Assembly: GCA_024644235.1 (NCBI GenBank)
Contig: JAHELJ010000024.1
Span: 1-64,000 of the forward strand
DNA: 64,000 nt
Direction of reading: 5' to 3'
From: Lewinellaceae bacterium
Lineage (GTDB): Bacteria; Bacteroidota; Bacteroidia; Chitinophagales; Saprospiraceae
Positions 1 through 9,100 of this stretch are shown here, one piece after another (the stretch's first letter is position 1; every line of letters starts with the position of its first letter). Position numbers and translations under genes: made by a program. The notes under the pieces are model-generated. The model worked only from the letters and a program-made list of their open reading frames with translations. It searched no databases and was not told where the DNA came from.

Positions 1-171
1 AGCCAACAAATATTACGATAGGATTCCCATAGACGGCTCCGTTCAACTTAATTGTATCCGTAATCACTTCGTTATTTCATCTTAGCTCCCCTAGGATTCA
101 TGTCTCTAGATCATTATCTTATGTCAGCGCTGTGTATCGATTACCGATACAATCCTTTATAGTTACCTGTA
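1..171. other. Left-edge non-coding segment with a short perfect hairpin
   Basis: No convincing coding frame is seen before the first gene. A perfect 7-bp inverted repeat (TGTATCG / CGATACA, 5-nt spacer) lies at 133-151, about 20 nt before the first ATG. It could be an operator, or the 3' hairpin of a preceding element cut off by the window edge. Nothing else is recognised. Confidence 0.3.
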
Positions 172-891
172 ATGCTAAAAGGACAAATGGACATAACATG
201 GTTTCCTAATTCTTGGATTCGTCTAAGGACGGACAAGAAAGTTGTTTATTTCGACCCAGCCTATCTGACAACTTATTTTTCCAATTATTCTGACAAGACT
301 GAATTTTCTATATGGCCAGACCCTATAGACGGACTTCCAAACGGACTTGAAAAGGCAGATATAATATGTATCACTCATCATCACAAAGACCATTGTAAAA
401 AAGTAACTATCGATAGACTGAGAAAAAAGGAAACAAAAGTATTTGCACCAAAATCATGTTTGACAGAACTTGGCGACACTTTTCAATTGGTTAACATAAA
501 TGAGAAGGTTCAAATTGAAAAAGATATTGAATTAGAAACGGTTGACGCTTACAATACTGAAAACGGTTCATCAACACGAAAACAGCATAAAAAAGGAAAG
601 GGATGCGGATATATTCTTACAATTAACAAGAAAAGAATTTACCATTTAGGTGACACTGACTTTCTTCAAGAAATGAAAAGCAAAAAAAACATTGACATCG
701 CATTTGTGCCAATGGGAGGTAAGTTTACAATGAATGCAGATGAAGCTATTGAAGCAACCAAAACAATTAAGCCAAAGATTGTAATCCCAATCCACAAACT
801 TGACATAGACTTTGATGACTTCGCAAATGGTTTTAAAGGAGAGAAAATAAAATGTATTGTGCCAAAAATTGGACAACCAATAATAATATGA
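172..891 (+). CDS. MBL-fold metal-dependent hydrolase (UlaG-like)
   Basis: This is a metallo-beta-lactamase-fold hydrolase of the small, single-domain type related to UlaG and UPF0173 proteins. The metal-binding signature H-x-H-x-D-H is intact (H69, H71, D73, H74), followed by a bridging Asp in HLGDTD near residue 160 and a late His in PIHKLD. Such proteins usually hydrolyse phosphodiester, lactone or thioester bonds; the substrate cannot be told from sequence. The length (239 aa) is normal. Translation may start at the second Met (187), because the first six codons add nothing to the fold. There is no signal peptide, so it is probably cytosolic. The gene is visibly richer in A+T than the downstream chromosome and is followed directly by a long stem-loop element, which suggests that it arrived as a cassette. 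Confidence 0.85.
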   Translation: MLKGQMDITWFPNSWIRLRTDKKVVYFDPAYLTTYFSNYSDKTEFSIWPDPIDGLPNGLEKADIICITHHHKDHCKKVTIDRLRKKETKVFAPKSCLTELGDTFQLVNINEKVQIEKDIELETVDAYNTENGSSTRKQHKKGKGCGYILTINKKRIYHLGDTDFLQEMKSKKNIDIAFVPMGGKFTMNADEAIEATKTIKPKIVIPIHKLDIDFDDFANGFKGEKIKCIVPKIGQPIII

Positions 892-900
892 AAGCACATG

Positions 901-1035
901 CAGGTAACACGGGTTTTGCGTCAGGCGGGCTGACGTGCAAACTTGGAGCTTTATGCTTCTTATAAACATTAGTAATAAATTGAAACATTGTGTTCCGAAA
1001 CCCGCCCGAACGCAAAGCCCGAAACCGTTGTCATC
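901..1035. repeat. Long imperfect stem-loop element, cassette-boundary-like
   Basis: Arms CGGGTTTTGCG (910-920) plus GGCGGG (924-929) pair with CCCGCC (1001-1006) plus CGCAAAGCCCG (1011-1021). This gives 11 bp with one G-T wobble and 6 bp, separated by a small internal loop and enclosing about 71 nt. The layout (two paired boxes per arm, unpaired spacer, variable centre) is reminiscent of integron attC sites, but the class 1 core-site consensus is not matched and no integrase is in the window. It lies between the MBL gene and higB. Confidence 0.5.
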
Positions 1036-1095
1036 AATATAGACAAAATAGTTACCAATACGGGAACTTTTTCTTATCTTAGGTTGTAAAACATC

Positions 1096-1389
1096 TTGAG
1101 GGTATTAGCAAAGAAGATATTACGTGAATTCTGGACAAAACATAGAGACTCAGAACAACAACTAAAAGCCTGGTTTGAAGAAGCTGAGAAGGGTCTGTGG
1201 GATACACCGGATAAAATCATGCAACAGTTCCCCAATGCTAGGATTATCCCTGGCAATAGAGTGATCTTCAATATTCGCGGAAACAGATATCGGTTAATTG
1301 TGAAAATAAATTATAAATATGGAATGCTCTGGATTAGATTCATTGGGACACATCAAGAGTATGATAGAATTGATCCAGTTAAAATCTAA
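1096..1389 (+). CDS. higB: HigB-family mRNA interferase toxin
   Basis: A 97-residue toxin of the HigB family (RelE/ParE superfamily), whose members cleave mRNA at the ribosome when freed from their antitoxin. The order of elements is typical: MRVLAKK-LREFW at the start, W-D-TP-DI/M in the middle, the central NxRGNxYRLIVKI strand and the C-terminal WIRFIGTHxEYD strand. The start is TTG at 1096; this frame start gives the canonical HigB N-terminus, so a later ATG is unlikely. The antitoxin gene follows after 2 nt, so the two are co-transcribed and probably autoregulated by HigA. The toxin-first order is the usual hig order. The pair lies between two stem-loop elements. Confidence 0.92.
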   Translation: MRVLAKKILREFWTKHRDSEQQLKAWFEEAEKGLWDTPDKIMQQFPNARIIPGNRVIFNIRGNRYRLIVKINYKYGMLWIRFIGTHQEYDRIDPVKI

Positions 1390-1391
1390 AT

Positions 1392-1748
1392 ATGAAACTA
1401 AAACCAATTCGTACAGAAGAAGATTATGAGATGGCATTGAAAAGATTAGAGAAAATCTTTGAGTCTGAACCAGGAACCAATGAAGGTGACGAGTTGGAAG
1501 TACTTGCCCTGTTAATTGAAGACTATGAAGATAAACATTATCCAATCGGACCACCTGATCCAATTGAAGCTATAAAATTTCGAATGGAGCAAATGGGCAT
1601 GAAGCAAAAGGACTTGGGAGATATTTTAGGACACAAGAGTCGTGCAAGCGAAATTCTAAATAAAAAGAGAAAACTAACACTTGAAATGATTCGAAAACTA
1701 AGTCGGGAATTGAAGATCCCCACAGAGGTGCTTATTCAGGAATACTGA
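1392..1748 (+). CDS. higA: HigA-family antitoxin, XRE-type HTH
   Basis: A 118-residue antitoxin partner of the upstream HigB. Residues 1-50 are acidic and form the presumed toxin-binding part. Residues 55-118 form a helix-turn-helix of the Cro/C1 type, with K-QKDLGDILGHKSRASEIL carrying the recognition helix and the ending LSRELKIPTEVLIQEY typical of the family. HigA normally neutralises HigB and represses the operon promoter. The gene begins 2 nt after the higB stop, indicating translational coupling. A second stem-loop starts right after its stop codon. Confidence 0.93.
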   Translation: MKLKPIRTEEDYEMALKRLEKIFESEPGTNEGDELEVLALLIEDYEDKHYPIGPPDPIEAIKFRMEQMGMKQKDLGDILGHKSRASEILNKKRKLTLEMIRKLSRELKIPTEVLIQEY

Positions 1749-1750
1749 TT

Positions 1751-1813
1751 ACAACATGCTGCGATAACGGAATACTTCGCTAGCGCTCGTAATCCGCATG
1801 CAGCCGATCCGTT
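1751..1813. repeat. Stem-loop element downstream of higA
   Basis: GCTGC (1758-1762) and CGGAATAC (1768-1775) pair with GTAATCCG (1789-1796, one mismatch) and GCAGC (1800-1804). The loop contains the self-complementary CGCTAGCG (1778-1785), and AACGGA (1766-1771) can alternatively pair with TCCGTT (1808-1813). No T-run follows, so it is not a standard terminator. With the element at 901-1035 it brackets higBA. Confidence 0.5.
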
Positions 1814-1842
1814 AAAACCCATACACCCTATCCAATCTAGCT

Positions 1843-2970
1843 ATGAAACAAATTCTTCCTTTTCTTTTTCTTACAGTATTAGCTTCCGACACAATCAGTC
1901 AACCCCAAAATAGCCTTGAGGCAGAATTAGAAGCTTTACTGCTAAAGGAATTGGCAGCCGATGAGCCAGGAGGATCCGTCCTGGTCAAGAAGGGCGATAG
2001 CACTATTTTCTTAAAGAGCTATGGTCTTGAAGATCCCACCACCGGGAAAAAGATCACTGAAAGTACGTTGTTTAACACCGGTTCCATTTCCAAGACATTT
2101 GTGGCGAATGGTATATTGATCCTCCACGAACGTGGAATGCTTTCTTTAGAGGATAATATTCATAAATACTTTGATGATTTTGATAGCGCTGATCTGGCAA
2201 AGAAGATCACCATCAAGCATCTGCTCTCCCATACTTCCGGCCTTCCCGATTTAAGAAATGTGAGGGATAATGAGGAGTTCTTCTTGACCGCAAAAGACAA
2301 AGCGAACTTCGAGCCACTGAAGCGTACTGAAACGCTGAATTTTGAATCCGGTGCTAAATTCCAGTATTCCAATCCGGCATACAACGGATTGGCTTTGATC
2401 ATCGAAAAAGTAACTAACCAAACTTGGCAGGATTTTATTGAGGAGAATATTTTCAGGCCATCCGGCATGTCGGAAAGTACCATCACCAATGGTCCTCATC
2501 CTCAGACTGGTGTTGCCCATGCTTATGTAAAAGACGAAAACGGGCAGTTTGTTGAATACGACTATGGCGAATTTCCAACTTTTGCTGCCGCAGGAAATGG
2601 CGGAATATGGAGCTCCGTGCTGGACCTTGCTAAATATGAAAACGCCCTTCAGACAAATGTCTTCTTGAGTGAGGCATTGACCAAGGAATCAAAAACCGTA
2701 TATCAACCTGAAAACTGGTCGGACACCCTGCCTCCCTTTGTAGGATGTAGCTGGTTTCTAGGCGAGCGCTCACTGTTCGAGAGCAGTAATTTTGAAGTAG
2801 ACATCATCTATCATACCGGTTCGCAGGGAGGCTTTAGAGCTTTCTACATTACCATCCCGGAAAAAGATATTCTATTCATTGGTCTATTTAATAAGCCCCT
2901 CGAGAATTTCCGTAAACTTATATTTGACTCCGTTACTTTATTCGAGAAAAATAATTGGTTCGATCCCTAG
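1843..2970 (+). CDS. Secreted serine hydrolase, class C beta-lactamase family
   Basis: A 375-residue member of the beta-lactamase/transpeptidase-like family (PF00144). A signal peptide spans residues 1-19. The catalytic motifs are all present: SxxK at S81-K84 (TGSISKTF), YxN at Y175-N177 (FQYSNPAY), and an HTG triad near residue 328 (YHTGSQGG). The gene stands alone, about 95 nt after higA, with an independent promoter likely. In Bacteroidota these proteins are usually periplasmic esterases or D-aminopeptidases rather than antibiotic-resistance enzymes. The family call is sure; the substrate is not visible. Confidence 0.9.
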   Translation: MKQILPFLFLTVLASDTISQPQNSLEAELEALLLKELAADEPGGSVLVKKGDSTIFLKSYGLEDPTTGKKITESTLFNTGSISKTFVANGILILHERGMLSLEDNIHKYFDDFDSADLAKKITIKHLLSHTSGLPDLRNVRDNEEFFLTAKDKANFEPLKRTETLNFESGAKFQYSNPAYNGLALIIEKVTNQTWQDFIEENIFRPSGMSESTITNGPHPQTGVAHAYVKDENGQFVEYDYGEFPTFAAAGNGGIWSSVLDLAKYENALQTNVFLSEALTKESKTVYQPENWSDTLPPFVGCSWFLGERSLFESSNFEVDIIYHTGSQGGFRAFYITIPEKDILFIGLFNKPLENFRKLIFDSVTLFEKNNWFDP

Positions 2971-3015
2971 ATTTTGAACCACCTCATTATTAGACAAACT
3001 TAAGCCGGCTTTATC

Positions 3016-3660
3016 ATGAAAAACTATCAAATACCCTCCCGAAGAGGATTTCTCAAAGGTTCAGCTCTGTTGACCGCTGGAATAGCCTCCAGCACTATTA
3101 TCCATTCGGCGCATGCATCTCCTTACGTAGACCCTGATAATATTTATCTCGTGGGCCCTCAGGATGGATATTCCCCCTGGATCGGCACCCTCCTGTCTAC
3201 CATGACCATGATGAGAGCCTCGGTGGTCAGTAACGTGGAAGATTTGACGCAGGAAGAACTGGATTTTCAAATTGATGATCAATCCAATTCCATTGGAGCC
3301 ATGTTGCTACATCTGGCAGCGACTGAACGATATTACCAGCTCAACACCTTTGATGAAATGGAATGGGGCACCTGGAGTGACGAAATAGAAAAGGAATGGG
3401 ATGTTCCCATGGGTCTTGGCGAGGCAGGGCGCAAGGAGATCGTAGGAAATGACATCGACTTTTATCTTTCCAAGCTGGCGGAAGTCAGAGAGACCACTAA
3501 AATGGAATTTGCGAAAAGAGATGATGATTGGCTGATGAAATCAGAGCCATTTTTTGAGAATAAGCCCACAAATAACCATTGCAAATGGTTTCATGTATGT
3601 GAACATGAATCAAATCACAATGGACAAATAAAGTTTATTAAGAAAAGATTCCCTTCGTGA
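3016..3660 (+). CDS. Tat-exported DinB-like metalloprotein (DUF664)
   Basis: A 214-residue protein with a twin-arginine leader (SRRGFLKGSALLTAG) followed by a DinB/YfiT-type four-helix domain. The metal-binding histidines expected for the fold are visible: one in LLHLAATERYY and an HxxxH near the C-terminus (HESNHNGQIKFIKKR). DinB-like proteins bind a divalent metal and often act as thiol-S-transferases or as hydrolases. Export through Tat suggests that the protein folds, and possibly acquires its metal, before crossing the membrane. It starts 45 nt after the serine hydrolase stop and could share its transcript. Confidence 0.8.
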   Translation: MKNYQIPSRRGFLKGSALLTAGIASSTIIHSAHASPYVDPDNIYLVGPQDGYSPWIGTLLSTMTMMRASVVSNVEDLTQEELDFQIDDQSNSIGAMLLHLAATERYYQLNTFDEMEWGTWSDEIEKEWDVPMGLGEAGRKEIVGNDIDFYLSKLAEVRETTKMEFAKRDDDWLMKSEPFFENKPTNNHCKWFHVCEHESNHNGQIKFIKKRFPS

Positions 3661-3712
3661 ATATGATCTCTCTTTTGCCTGCAGGACCAGATTAACCAAT
3701 TAATCTAGGAAC

Positions 3713-4381
3713 ATGTATAATCTATCCTATTTCAAAGAGAAGGACAAACAGCGCATCTTTCAGTTCCTGCACGATTACCCATTTGCTTTCTTGACAGGAA
3801 GTTTCCAGGATGGAAGTCAAGTAGCCACCCAGATACCGATGTTGGTGGAGGAACAAGATGGTCAATGGGTCTTGCAAGGACATATCATGCGAAAGACAGA
3901 CCATCACAAAGCATTTGAGGAAAATCCTCAGGCCCTTGCTATGTTCACCGGCCCGCACACCTATGTAAGCGGCTCCTGGTACGCCAACTCCCACATCGCG
4001 TCAACCTGGAACTATATGAGTGTGCATATAAAAGGAAAGATATCTTTTCTACCCGAAGCGGACCTGATCTCCTTATTGCAAAAGCTCACCTTGCACTTTG
4101 AAAATAATGACTCCACCTCACCGACGATCTATGATAATCTGCCCAATGAATTTCTAAATAAGATGTTGCCTGCCATAATTGCCTTTGAAATCAAAGCTGA
4201 AGAAATCGACAATGTTTTCAAACTAAGTCAGAACAGAGACGAGCAAAGCTATCGCAACATTATCTCCCGTTTAGAAGAGCAAGGAGGTGACGCCGCCCTG
4301 GTGGCCCTTGAAATGAAGAAGCGGCTGGAAGAATTGTTCCCTCCCGGTGTGGCGTGGGATGGCAGCAAGTTTATTTCATGA
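3713..4381 (+). CDS. PaiB-like FMN-binding protein
   Basis: A 222-residue protein of the FMN-binding split-barrel PaiB/transcriptional regulator family. Recognisable stretches are PFAFLTG near residue 22, the QIPML strand, the HxxKxDxH region (GHIMRKTDHH), ALAMFTGPHTYVSGSWY and WNYMSVHIKG, which form the flavin pocket, and a C-terminal KLSQNRDEQSYRNI segment highly typical of PaiB. PaiB of Bacillus is linked to repression of sporulation and degradative enzymes, but homologues in Bacteroidota are better described as flavin-binding proteins of unknown substrate. It is monocistronic or the last gene of a short run with the two genes before it. Confidence 0.87.
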   Translation: MYNLSYFKEKDKQRIFQFLHDYPFAFLTGSFQDGSQVATQIPMLVEEQDGQWVLQGHIMRKTDHHKAFEENPQALAMFTGPHTYVSGSWYANSHIASTWNYMSVHIKGKISFLPEADLISLLQKLTLHFENNDSTSPTIYDNLPNEFLNKMLPAIIAFEIKAEEIDNVFKLSQNRDEQSYRNIISRLEEQGGDAALVALEMKKRLEELFPPGVAWDGSKFIS

Positions 4382-4481
4382 GTTTAGTAAATCGTTCTAC
4401 TTAAACATTCAACGCTCAACCCTAAAAAAAAACTTGGCTTTTTGTTGTTGAAAGTTTAGTAAACTGTTCTGCTTAAACATT
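4381..4481. repeat. Pair of 29-nt direct repeats in the convergent intergenic region
   Basis: Copies at 4381-4409 and 4453-4481 share 26 of 29 bases (both begin AGTTTAGTAAA and end CTTAAACATT). They lie between the convergent PaiB-like and FAD-oxidase genes. Words from the spacer (CAACGCTCAACCCTAAA) recur in inverted form at about 9772-9848. No terminator with a T-run is evident. Confidence 0.6.
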
Positions 4482-4503
4482 AAACTCAAAAAAGAGAATG
4501 GTC

Positions 4504-5928
4504 TTAACCTTTGGGCCTGATATTAGCATTCAATCGGAAGAAATTCTCTGGATCGAATTTGGTCTTCACTTCTATCAGCTTTTCATAATTTGGTCCAAAA
4601 GAGTCCTTGGCAAGGTCATCTGAACCGCTCATATCGCTATTAAAATTGAAATAAACCTGACCATTTGAATGTTGATGAAGCTCCTTAAAGAAATCCCGGG
4701 TCCACTGGATGTTGTCATTATTTCGTTCTGCGTCTACCCACATGGTGTCGATGCTCACCAGAAACCTGGCTCCCCTTTCGCCAAATGCGGTTGCCTCTGA
4801 AGGAACTCTGCCAATAGCCCCTTGAAGATTCCGAATGGATATCAATGATTGCGGTGCGGGCGATTGATTGGCTCTATCGATTATCAATTCCTGCAGCGAA
4901 TCAGACAAGTCATCCATATACAGGCTCTTCCAATAACTGTACAACTCCCCCTTCGCCAAAAACGGATCAAACATTTGCTGCACGCCTGCATAGGGGTAAA
5001 TATTACTCAAATCCAAAAGCGGATCCGCCACTTCACGGAAAGGTTGCAGTACCTTTTGTCCTTCTTCCGCTGAACCCGAATACATAGCCGCCAGAACAGT
5101 GACAGGTTTTCCTTGCATTTCCTCAGGGAAACCCGGAAACACGGGCACTGCCCAATGAATGCAATCACTAGTGACCTCATCTGGCAACGTGCGCGTACAC
5201 TCAACCCACCACTTCATGACCTTTGCTCCCACTTCGCGTGGATACATGCATGCCACAAACATGACCTCCGGCCCCAAATCGTGCAGCTGAAACTCGAAAG
5301 ACGTTACTATGCCAAAATTGCCACCTCCTCCTCTTACCGCCCAAAACAAATCCGTATTCTCGGATTGCGAGGCGTGGACATAGCTTCCGTCAGCAAGGAC
5401 CATGTCAGCACCGATGAGATTGTCAATACTCATCCCAACCTTGCGACGAATCCAGCTTAGACCACCGCCCAATGTGAGCCCTCCTACTCCCGTATCCGAA
5501 ACCACACCACCAGCACATACCAAGCCAAATGTCTGCGTCTCCCGGTCAATATCTGCCCATGTTGCACCACCCTGGACGATTGCCGTTTTGCTCTTTGGAT
5601 TTACTAAAACTGCGCGCATGTGCGAAAGATCAATGGCCAAACCACCGTCATTCATAGCATTCCCGGCTACATTATGTCCTGCACCACGTACTGATGTCAC
5701 CAGTCCATTGTGTTTGGCAAAATTCACCGCCTGGATTACATCATGGACTCCCGTACACCGAGCGATCAAGCCGGGGCTCTTATCAATCATTTTGTTCCAT
5801 AACTGACGTTCAGAGTCGTAATCTGTGTCATTGATACTGAAAATGGGGCCTGCAAATCCAGTCTTAAATCTATCCAGCACTTCGCTACTGAGTTGATCGA
5901 TAGTTTGCGTTGCTTGGGAAATCGTCAT
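4504..5928 (-). CDS. FAD-linked oxidase, berberine-bridge-enzyme-like
   Basis: A 474-residue flavoprotein with an N-terminal FAD_binding_4 (PCMH) domain and a C-terminal BBE domain. H85 in RGAGHNVAGNA sits where these enzymes form the 8-alpha-histidyl bond to FAD. The position of the second, 6-S-cysteinyl attachment of bicovalent members is a Ser here (VVSDTGVGG), so a single covalent link is expected. The C-terminal FDPENFFRLNANI motif is the BBE signature. Such enzymes oxidise sugars, oligosaccharides or aromatic alcohols with O2. No signal peptide is seen. A 10-bp perfect palindrome lies just upstream of the start codon and may be its operator. Confidence 0.88.
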   Translation of the reverse strand: MTISQATQTIDQLSSEVLDRFKTGFAGPIFSINDTDYDSERQLWNKMIDKSPGLIARCTGVHDVIQAVNFAKHNGLVTSVRGAGHNVAGNAMNDGGLAIDLSHMRAVLVNPKSKTAIVQGGATWADIDRETQTFGLVCAGGVVSDTGVGGLTLGGGLSWIRRKVGMSIDNLIGADMVLADGSYVHASQSENTDLFWAVRGGGGNFGIVTSFEFQLHDLGPEVMFVACMYPREVGAKVMKWWVECTRTLPDEVTSDCIHWAVPVFPGFPEEMQGKPVTVLAAMYSGSAEEGQKVLQPFREVADPLLDLSNIYPYAGVQQMFDPFLAKGELYSYWKSLYMDDLSDSLQELIIDRANQSPAPQSLISIRNLQGAIGRVPSEATAFGERGARFLVSIDTMWVDAERNNDNIQWTRDFFKELHQHSNGQVYFNFNSDMSGSDDLAKDSFGPNYEKLIEVKTKFDPENFFRLNANIRPKG

Positions 5929-5944
5929 GATTTTAAGAGTGTTG

Positions 5945-5969
5945 TGATAGAGGTTCTATACCTCTATCA
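5945..5969. promoter_or_regulatory. Perfect 10-bp palindrome, candidate operator
   Basis: TGATAGAGGT (5945-5954) and ACCTCTATCA (5960-5969) form a perfect inverted repeat with a 5-nt centre. It lies 16-40 nt upstream of the start codon of the minus-strand FAD oxidase, where a TetR- or MarR-type repressor would bind. No regulator gene is adjacent, so the protein partner is unknown. Confidence 0.35.
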
Positions 5970-6114
5970 GATAATGATAATCGAGTGCACTGATGCTCAA
6001 GGTAACACAATTCTGGTCTAAGCCTCGGGGCCAATTAAGCCTCCCTCAATCTGGTGGTGCTTAGCCTGACTGTCTGGTTGCGTAGAGATAAATCATTGGT
6101 GGGAGAGTGACCAA

Positions 6115-9100
6115 TCATGATACATCCGCATTCTGCTCAATAACTCGAGTCGCTAATGCCAATAATTGCCGATCATCAAATCGATGCTCTTGCGCCAATG
6201 CATATTCCTGTTCGGTCAGATTTCTTTGGAGATCTTCCATTAAGTCCTGATAGACTCCTTCCTGGCTTTTTCTAATCGGTGTACCAAGCTCAGCTCTCAA
6301 TGTTTGCGCATTGAAAAATAGCTGCGCAGCTGATTCATATTTACCTTCTAAGACAGCAATGCTTGCTGTAATCTCCAGACCTGGAATGAAGCCTGTATAA
6401 CTCTCATTTTCGATTTCACTGCCGAGTAGTTTCTTGCAACAGGACCTTACAAGTTCCAGATTGCCCATATGCCCTTCAAAGTAAGCTTGGAACATTATTA
6501 ACACTGATAAAAAATGCTTTTCTCCCTTGTGCTGAAGAATATTTTCTGCAGTAGCAATTAATTCTCTGGCGCTGTCCATATTACCCATTCCATATTCTGC
6601 CAAAGCCTTGCATCCATATGCCATGCCTCTCCCAAAAAGAATATTTATTTCTTGCCCAATTTCACCTATCCTCACACTCAGCTCCATACATTTGCCGAAA
6701 TCTTTATTTTCATAGTAGATATAACTCAACCATATTAGAGCCGTTGCCTCAAGTATTCGGGATGAACTTTTTCTAAAAAAGACCAGGGCATTTTCGATCT
6801 GGTTCTCTGCCATATCATACTTTCCCATTAAATAATTACAATAGGCAGTATTTAGTATGGAATGGGCATTCCTCCGTTGGTCTTTCAATTCTTCAGTGAG
6901 AACGAATGTTTTCTGGAAATATGGTATCGCTTCAAGTGGCTTTGATTGCCACATTTTCACCATGCCAAGGCTGTTTAAAGATGCGACTAATCGCTTTTTA
7001 TTTGACAACCGTTCAAATATCACCTTCGCTTCCAACGAATAGATTTCACCTTGGTGGAAATCTCCAACTACGATATGGTACCAGCCGATATCATTGAGGA
7101 CCAGGCCTAATTGATTTTTATCATCTTGTTGTCTCCAATAGTCCAGGCACTCTTCAAAAATTGACGCCGATTTATCTCGGACGTCAGTATATAAATAGAA
7201 GGAAGCAAGGCTTTGTAAGAGCTTCAAACGTTCAACGACCAAGTGTTCTGAAACGGCAACGGATGTTAACTTTTCCAATTGTTGAACGCCCTCATTGGCA
7301 CTCATCCCTCTGAAACTCCAAAATGGAATTAATGCCTTCCCTAGTCGATAAGCGAGTGCCATTTCTTTGACATCAATGGCATGGTTTATAGCGGCTCTGA
7401 TATTGGATAGTTCCGAAGAAATTATTCTCACCCATATATCAGCATCCGAGCTGTAATAGTGCGGTTCGGCATCTTCTGTCAAGCTCAGGTAGTAGTTGAG
7501 GTGTGCCTTCCTGACGGCGGATTGCTCCTCCGAGTTGTTCAGCTCTTCTCTCGCGAACTCATTGATTGTTTCGAGCATAAAGAACCGGACATCATCTGCA
7601 GAATGATCGACTGTCAATAAGCTTTTGTCCACTAAGGCCTCCACTCCTTCCACTATGTCAATATTTAGTTGCTCGGTTTCTCCACAGATCGATTCGATAG
7701 CAGTCATCGTACTGCCTCCAACAAAAATGGATATGCGTCGAAATAACTGTTGTTCTTCTCTTTCCAGCAGATCATAACTCCAGGCGATGGTTTGTCGAAT
7801 AGTCTGGTGACGGAGTGGAAATTGACCACCCCCCTTCAAAACATCAAAAGATTTGTTGAGACGTTCAAGTAAAGATTTGGGATTAAATAATTTTGTTCTG
7901 GCCGCCGCCAGTTCAATGCCCAATGGCAATCCATCCAAGCGGACACAAATTCTGGCAACTGCTTCTGCATTTTCCTGAGTTAATTTAAAACTGCGCCGAC
8001 TGGCCTGCGCCCTTTGCACAAATAAAGCAATGGCAGGTATATCCTTCAATTGTTTTAATGTATTTGACTCTTCAAGTCTAGGTACCGTCAGTGGGGGTAC
8101 ATGATATTCTCTTTCCGCATGTATCTGAAGAATAATCCGACTGCTTACCAGCACAGACAACTGATTGCAAGCCTCAAGGACTCGTTCAAAGACTTGTGCG
8201 GCTTCTATCACATGTTCAAAATTATCAAGTACTAGTAGTGCCTTCTTTTCCTTAAAAAACGCAATGAGCACTTCCTCAGAACTAAGCATAGGGTCTTCCT
8301 GGAGACCTAAATGCGTCATACACTCCGTGGCCACTCCTTCTACATTTTTGACCGAAACCAACGGCATCCAGAATATCCCACCAGGGAAACGATCGACCAC
8401 TTCCCAGGCTACCTTAATGGAAAGCGTGGTCTTACCGGTTCCTCCCGGCCCGGTGAGGGTAATCAGTCTCTCGTCGTTAAGCAGCTTGCAGATCTCTTCA
8501 ACCTCTTTCTCCCGCCCTAAAAAAGTGGCAAGTATTTTTGGAAACTTCTCATTGGCGGAGGCATCCCGGTGTCCTTTTCCCTGGAGATCTGCGGGATTAG
8601 GCACGACCAATCCTTCGTTGGCAAGGGCGTAAATCGCACTTGGTTTCGGGATATTTTTGAAATGGAACTTTCCCAGTGTTTCGAATCGAAATTGCCCGTG
8701 GTTTTTAACCTGGTTGTAGACTGCTGGAGAGATTAGCACCGCTCCCGGGACAGAAAAAGACTCGATGCGCGAAGCCAGATTGACGGCATCTCCCAGAATG
8801 TTCCCCTCTTCAATCACGATGTCTCCCACATCAATACCAATGCGCAGGGGCACTTTGACAGGTATTTTCAGGTGCCTCTGGATTTCAATAGCACACTGCA
8901 CCGCGTTTACTGAGCTCGAAAATATACTCAGGCTACCATCTCCAAAATAGTTGATGACTTTACCGTCGTAGCGTTTATGTTGTTCTTCTACGACCTGCCG
9001 ATGCCGTTCGATTTGCTTGCGTGCAAGAGCTTCATCAGAATGCATCGACCTTGTATATCCCACCAGATCGGTGAACATGACCGCAGCGAGGATGCGCTTG

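Noticed and set aside
833..1015. A 60-codon minus-strand frame over the stem-loop at 901-1035
   Set aside because: It is explained by the inverted repeat itself and by antisense reading of the MBL gene end; the protein has no plausible fold or homologous pattern.
1843..2970. Antibiotic-resistance beta-lactamase
   Set aside because: The SxxK/YxN/HTG set shows only the serine-hydrolase family. The sequence resembles the esterase/peptidase-like members common in Bacteroidota, so resistance is not claimed.
5113..5806. Long plus-strand frames inside the FAD oxidase gene (5113-5460 and 5402-5806)
   Set aside because: They are antisense to a well-supported enzyme and encode Pro/Arg/Thr-rich sequences without motifs.
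8165..8632. A 155-codon plus-strand frame inside the cyclase/STAND gene
   Set aside because: It is the complementary reading of the P-loop region of a clear multidomain protein, Ser-rich and motif-free.
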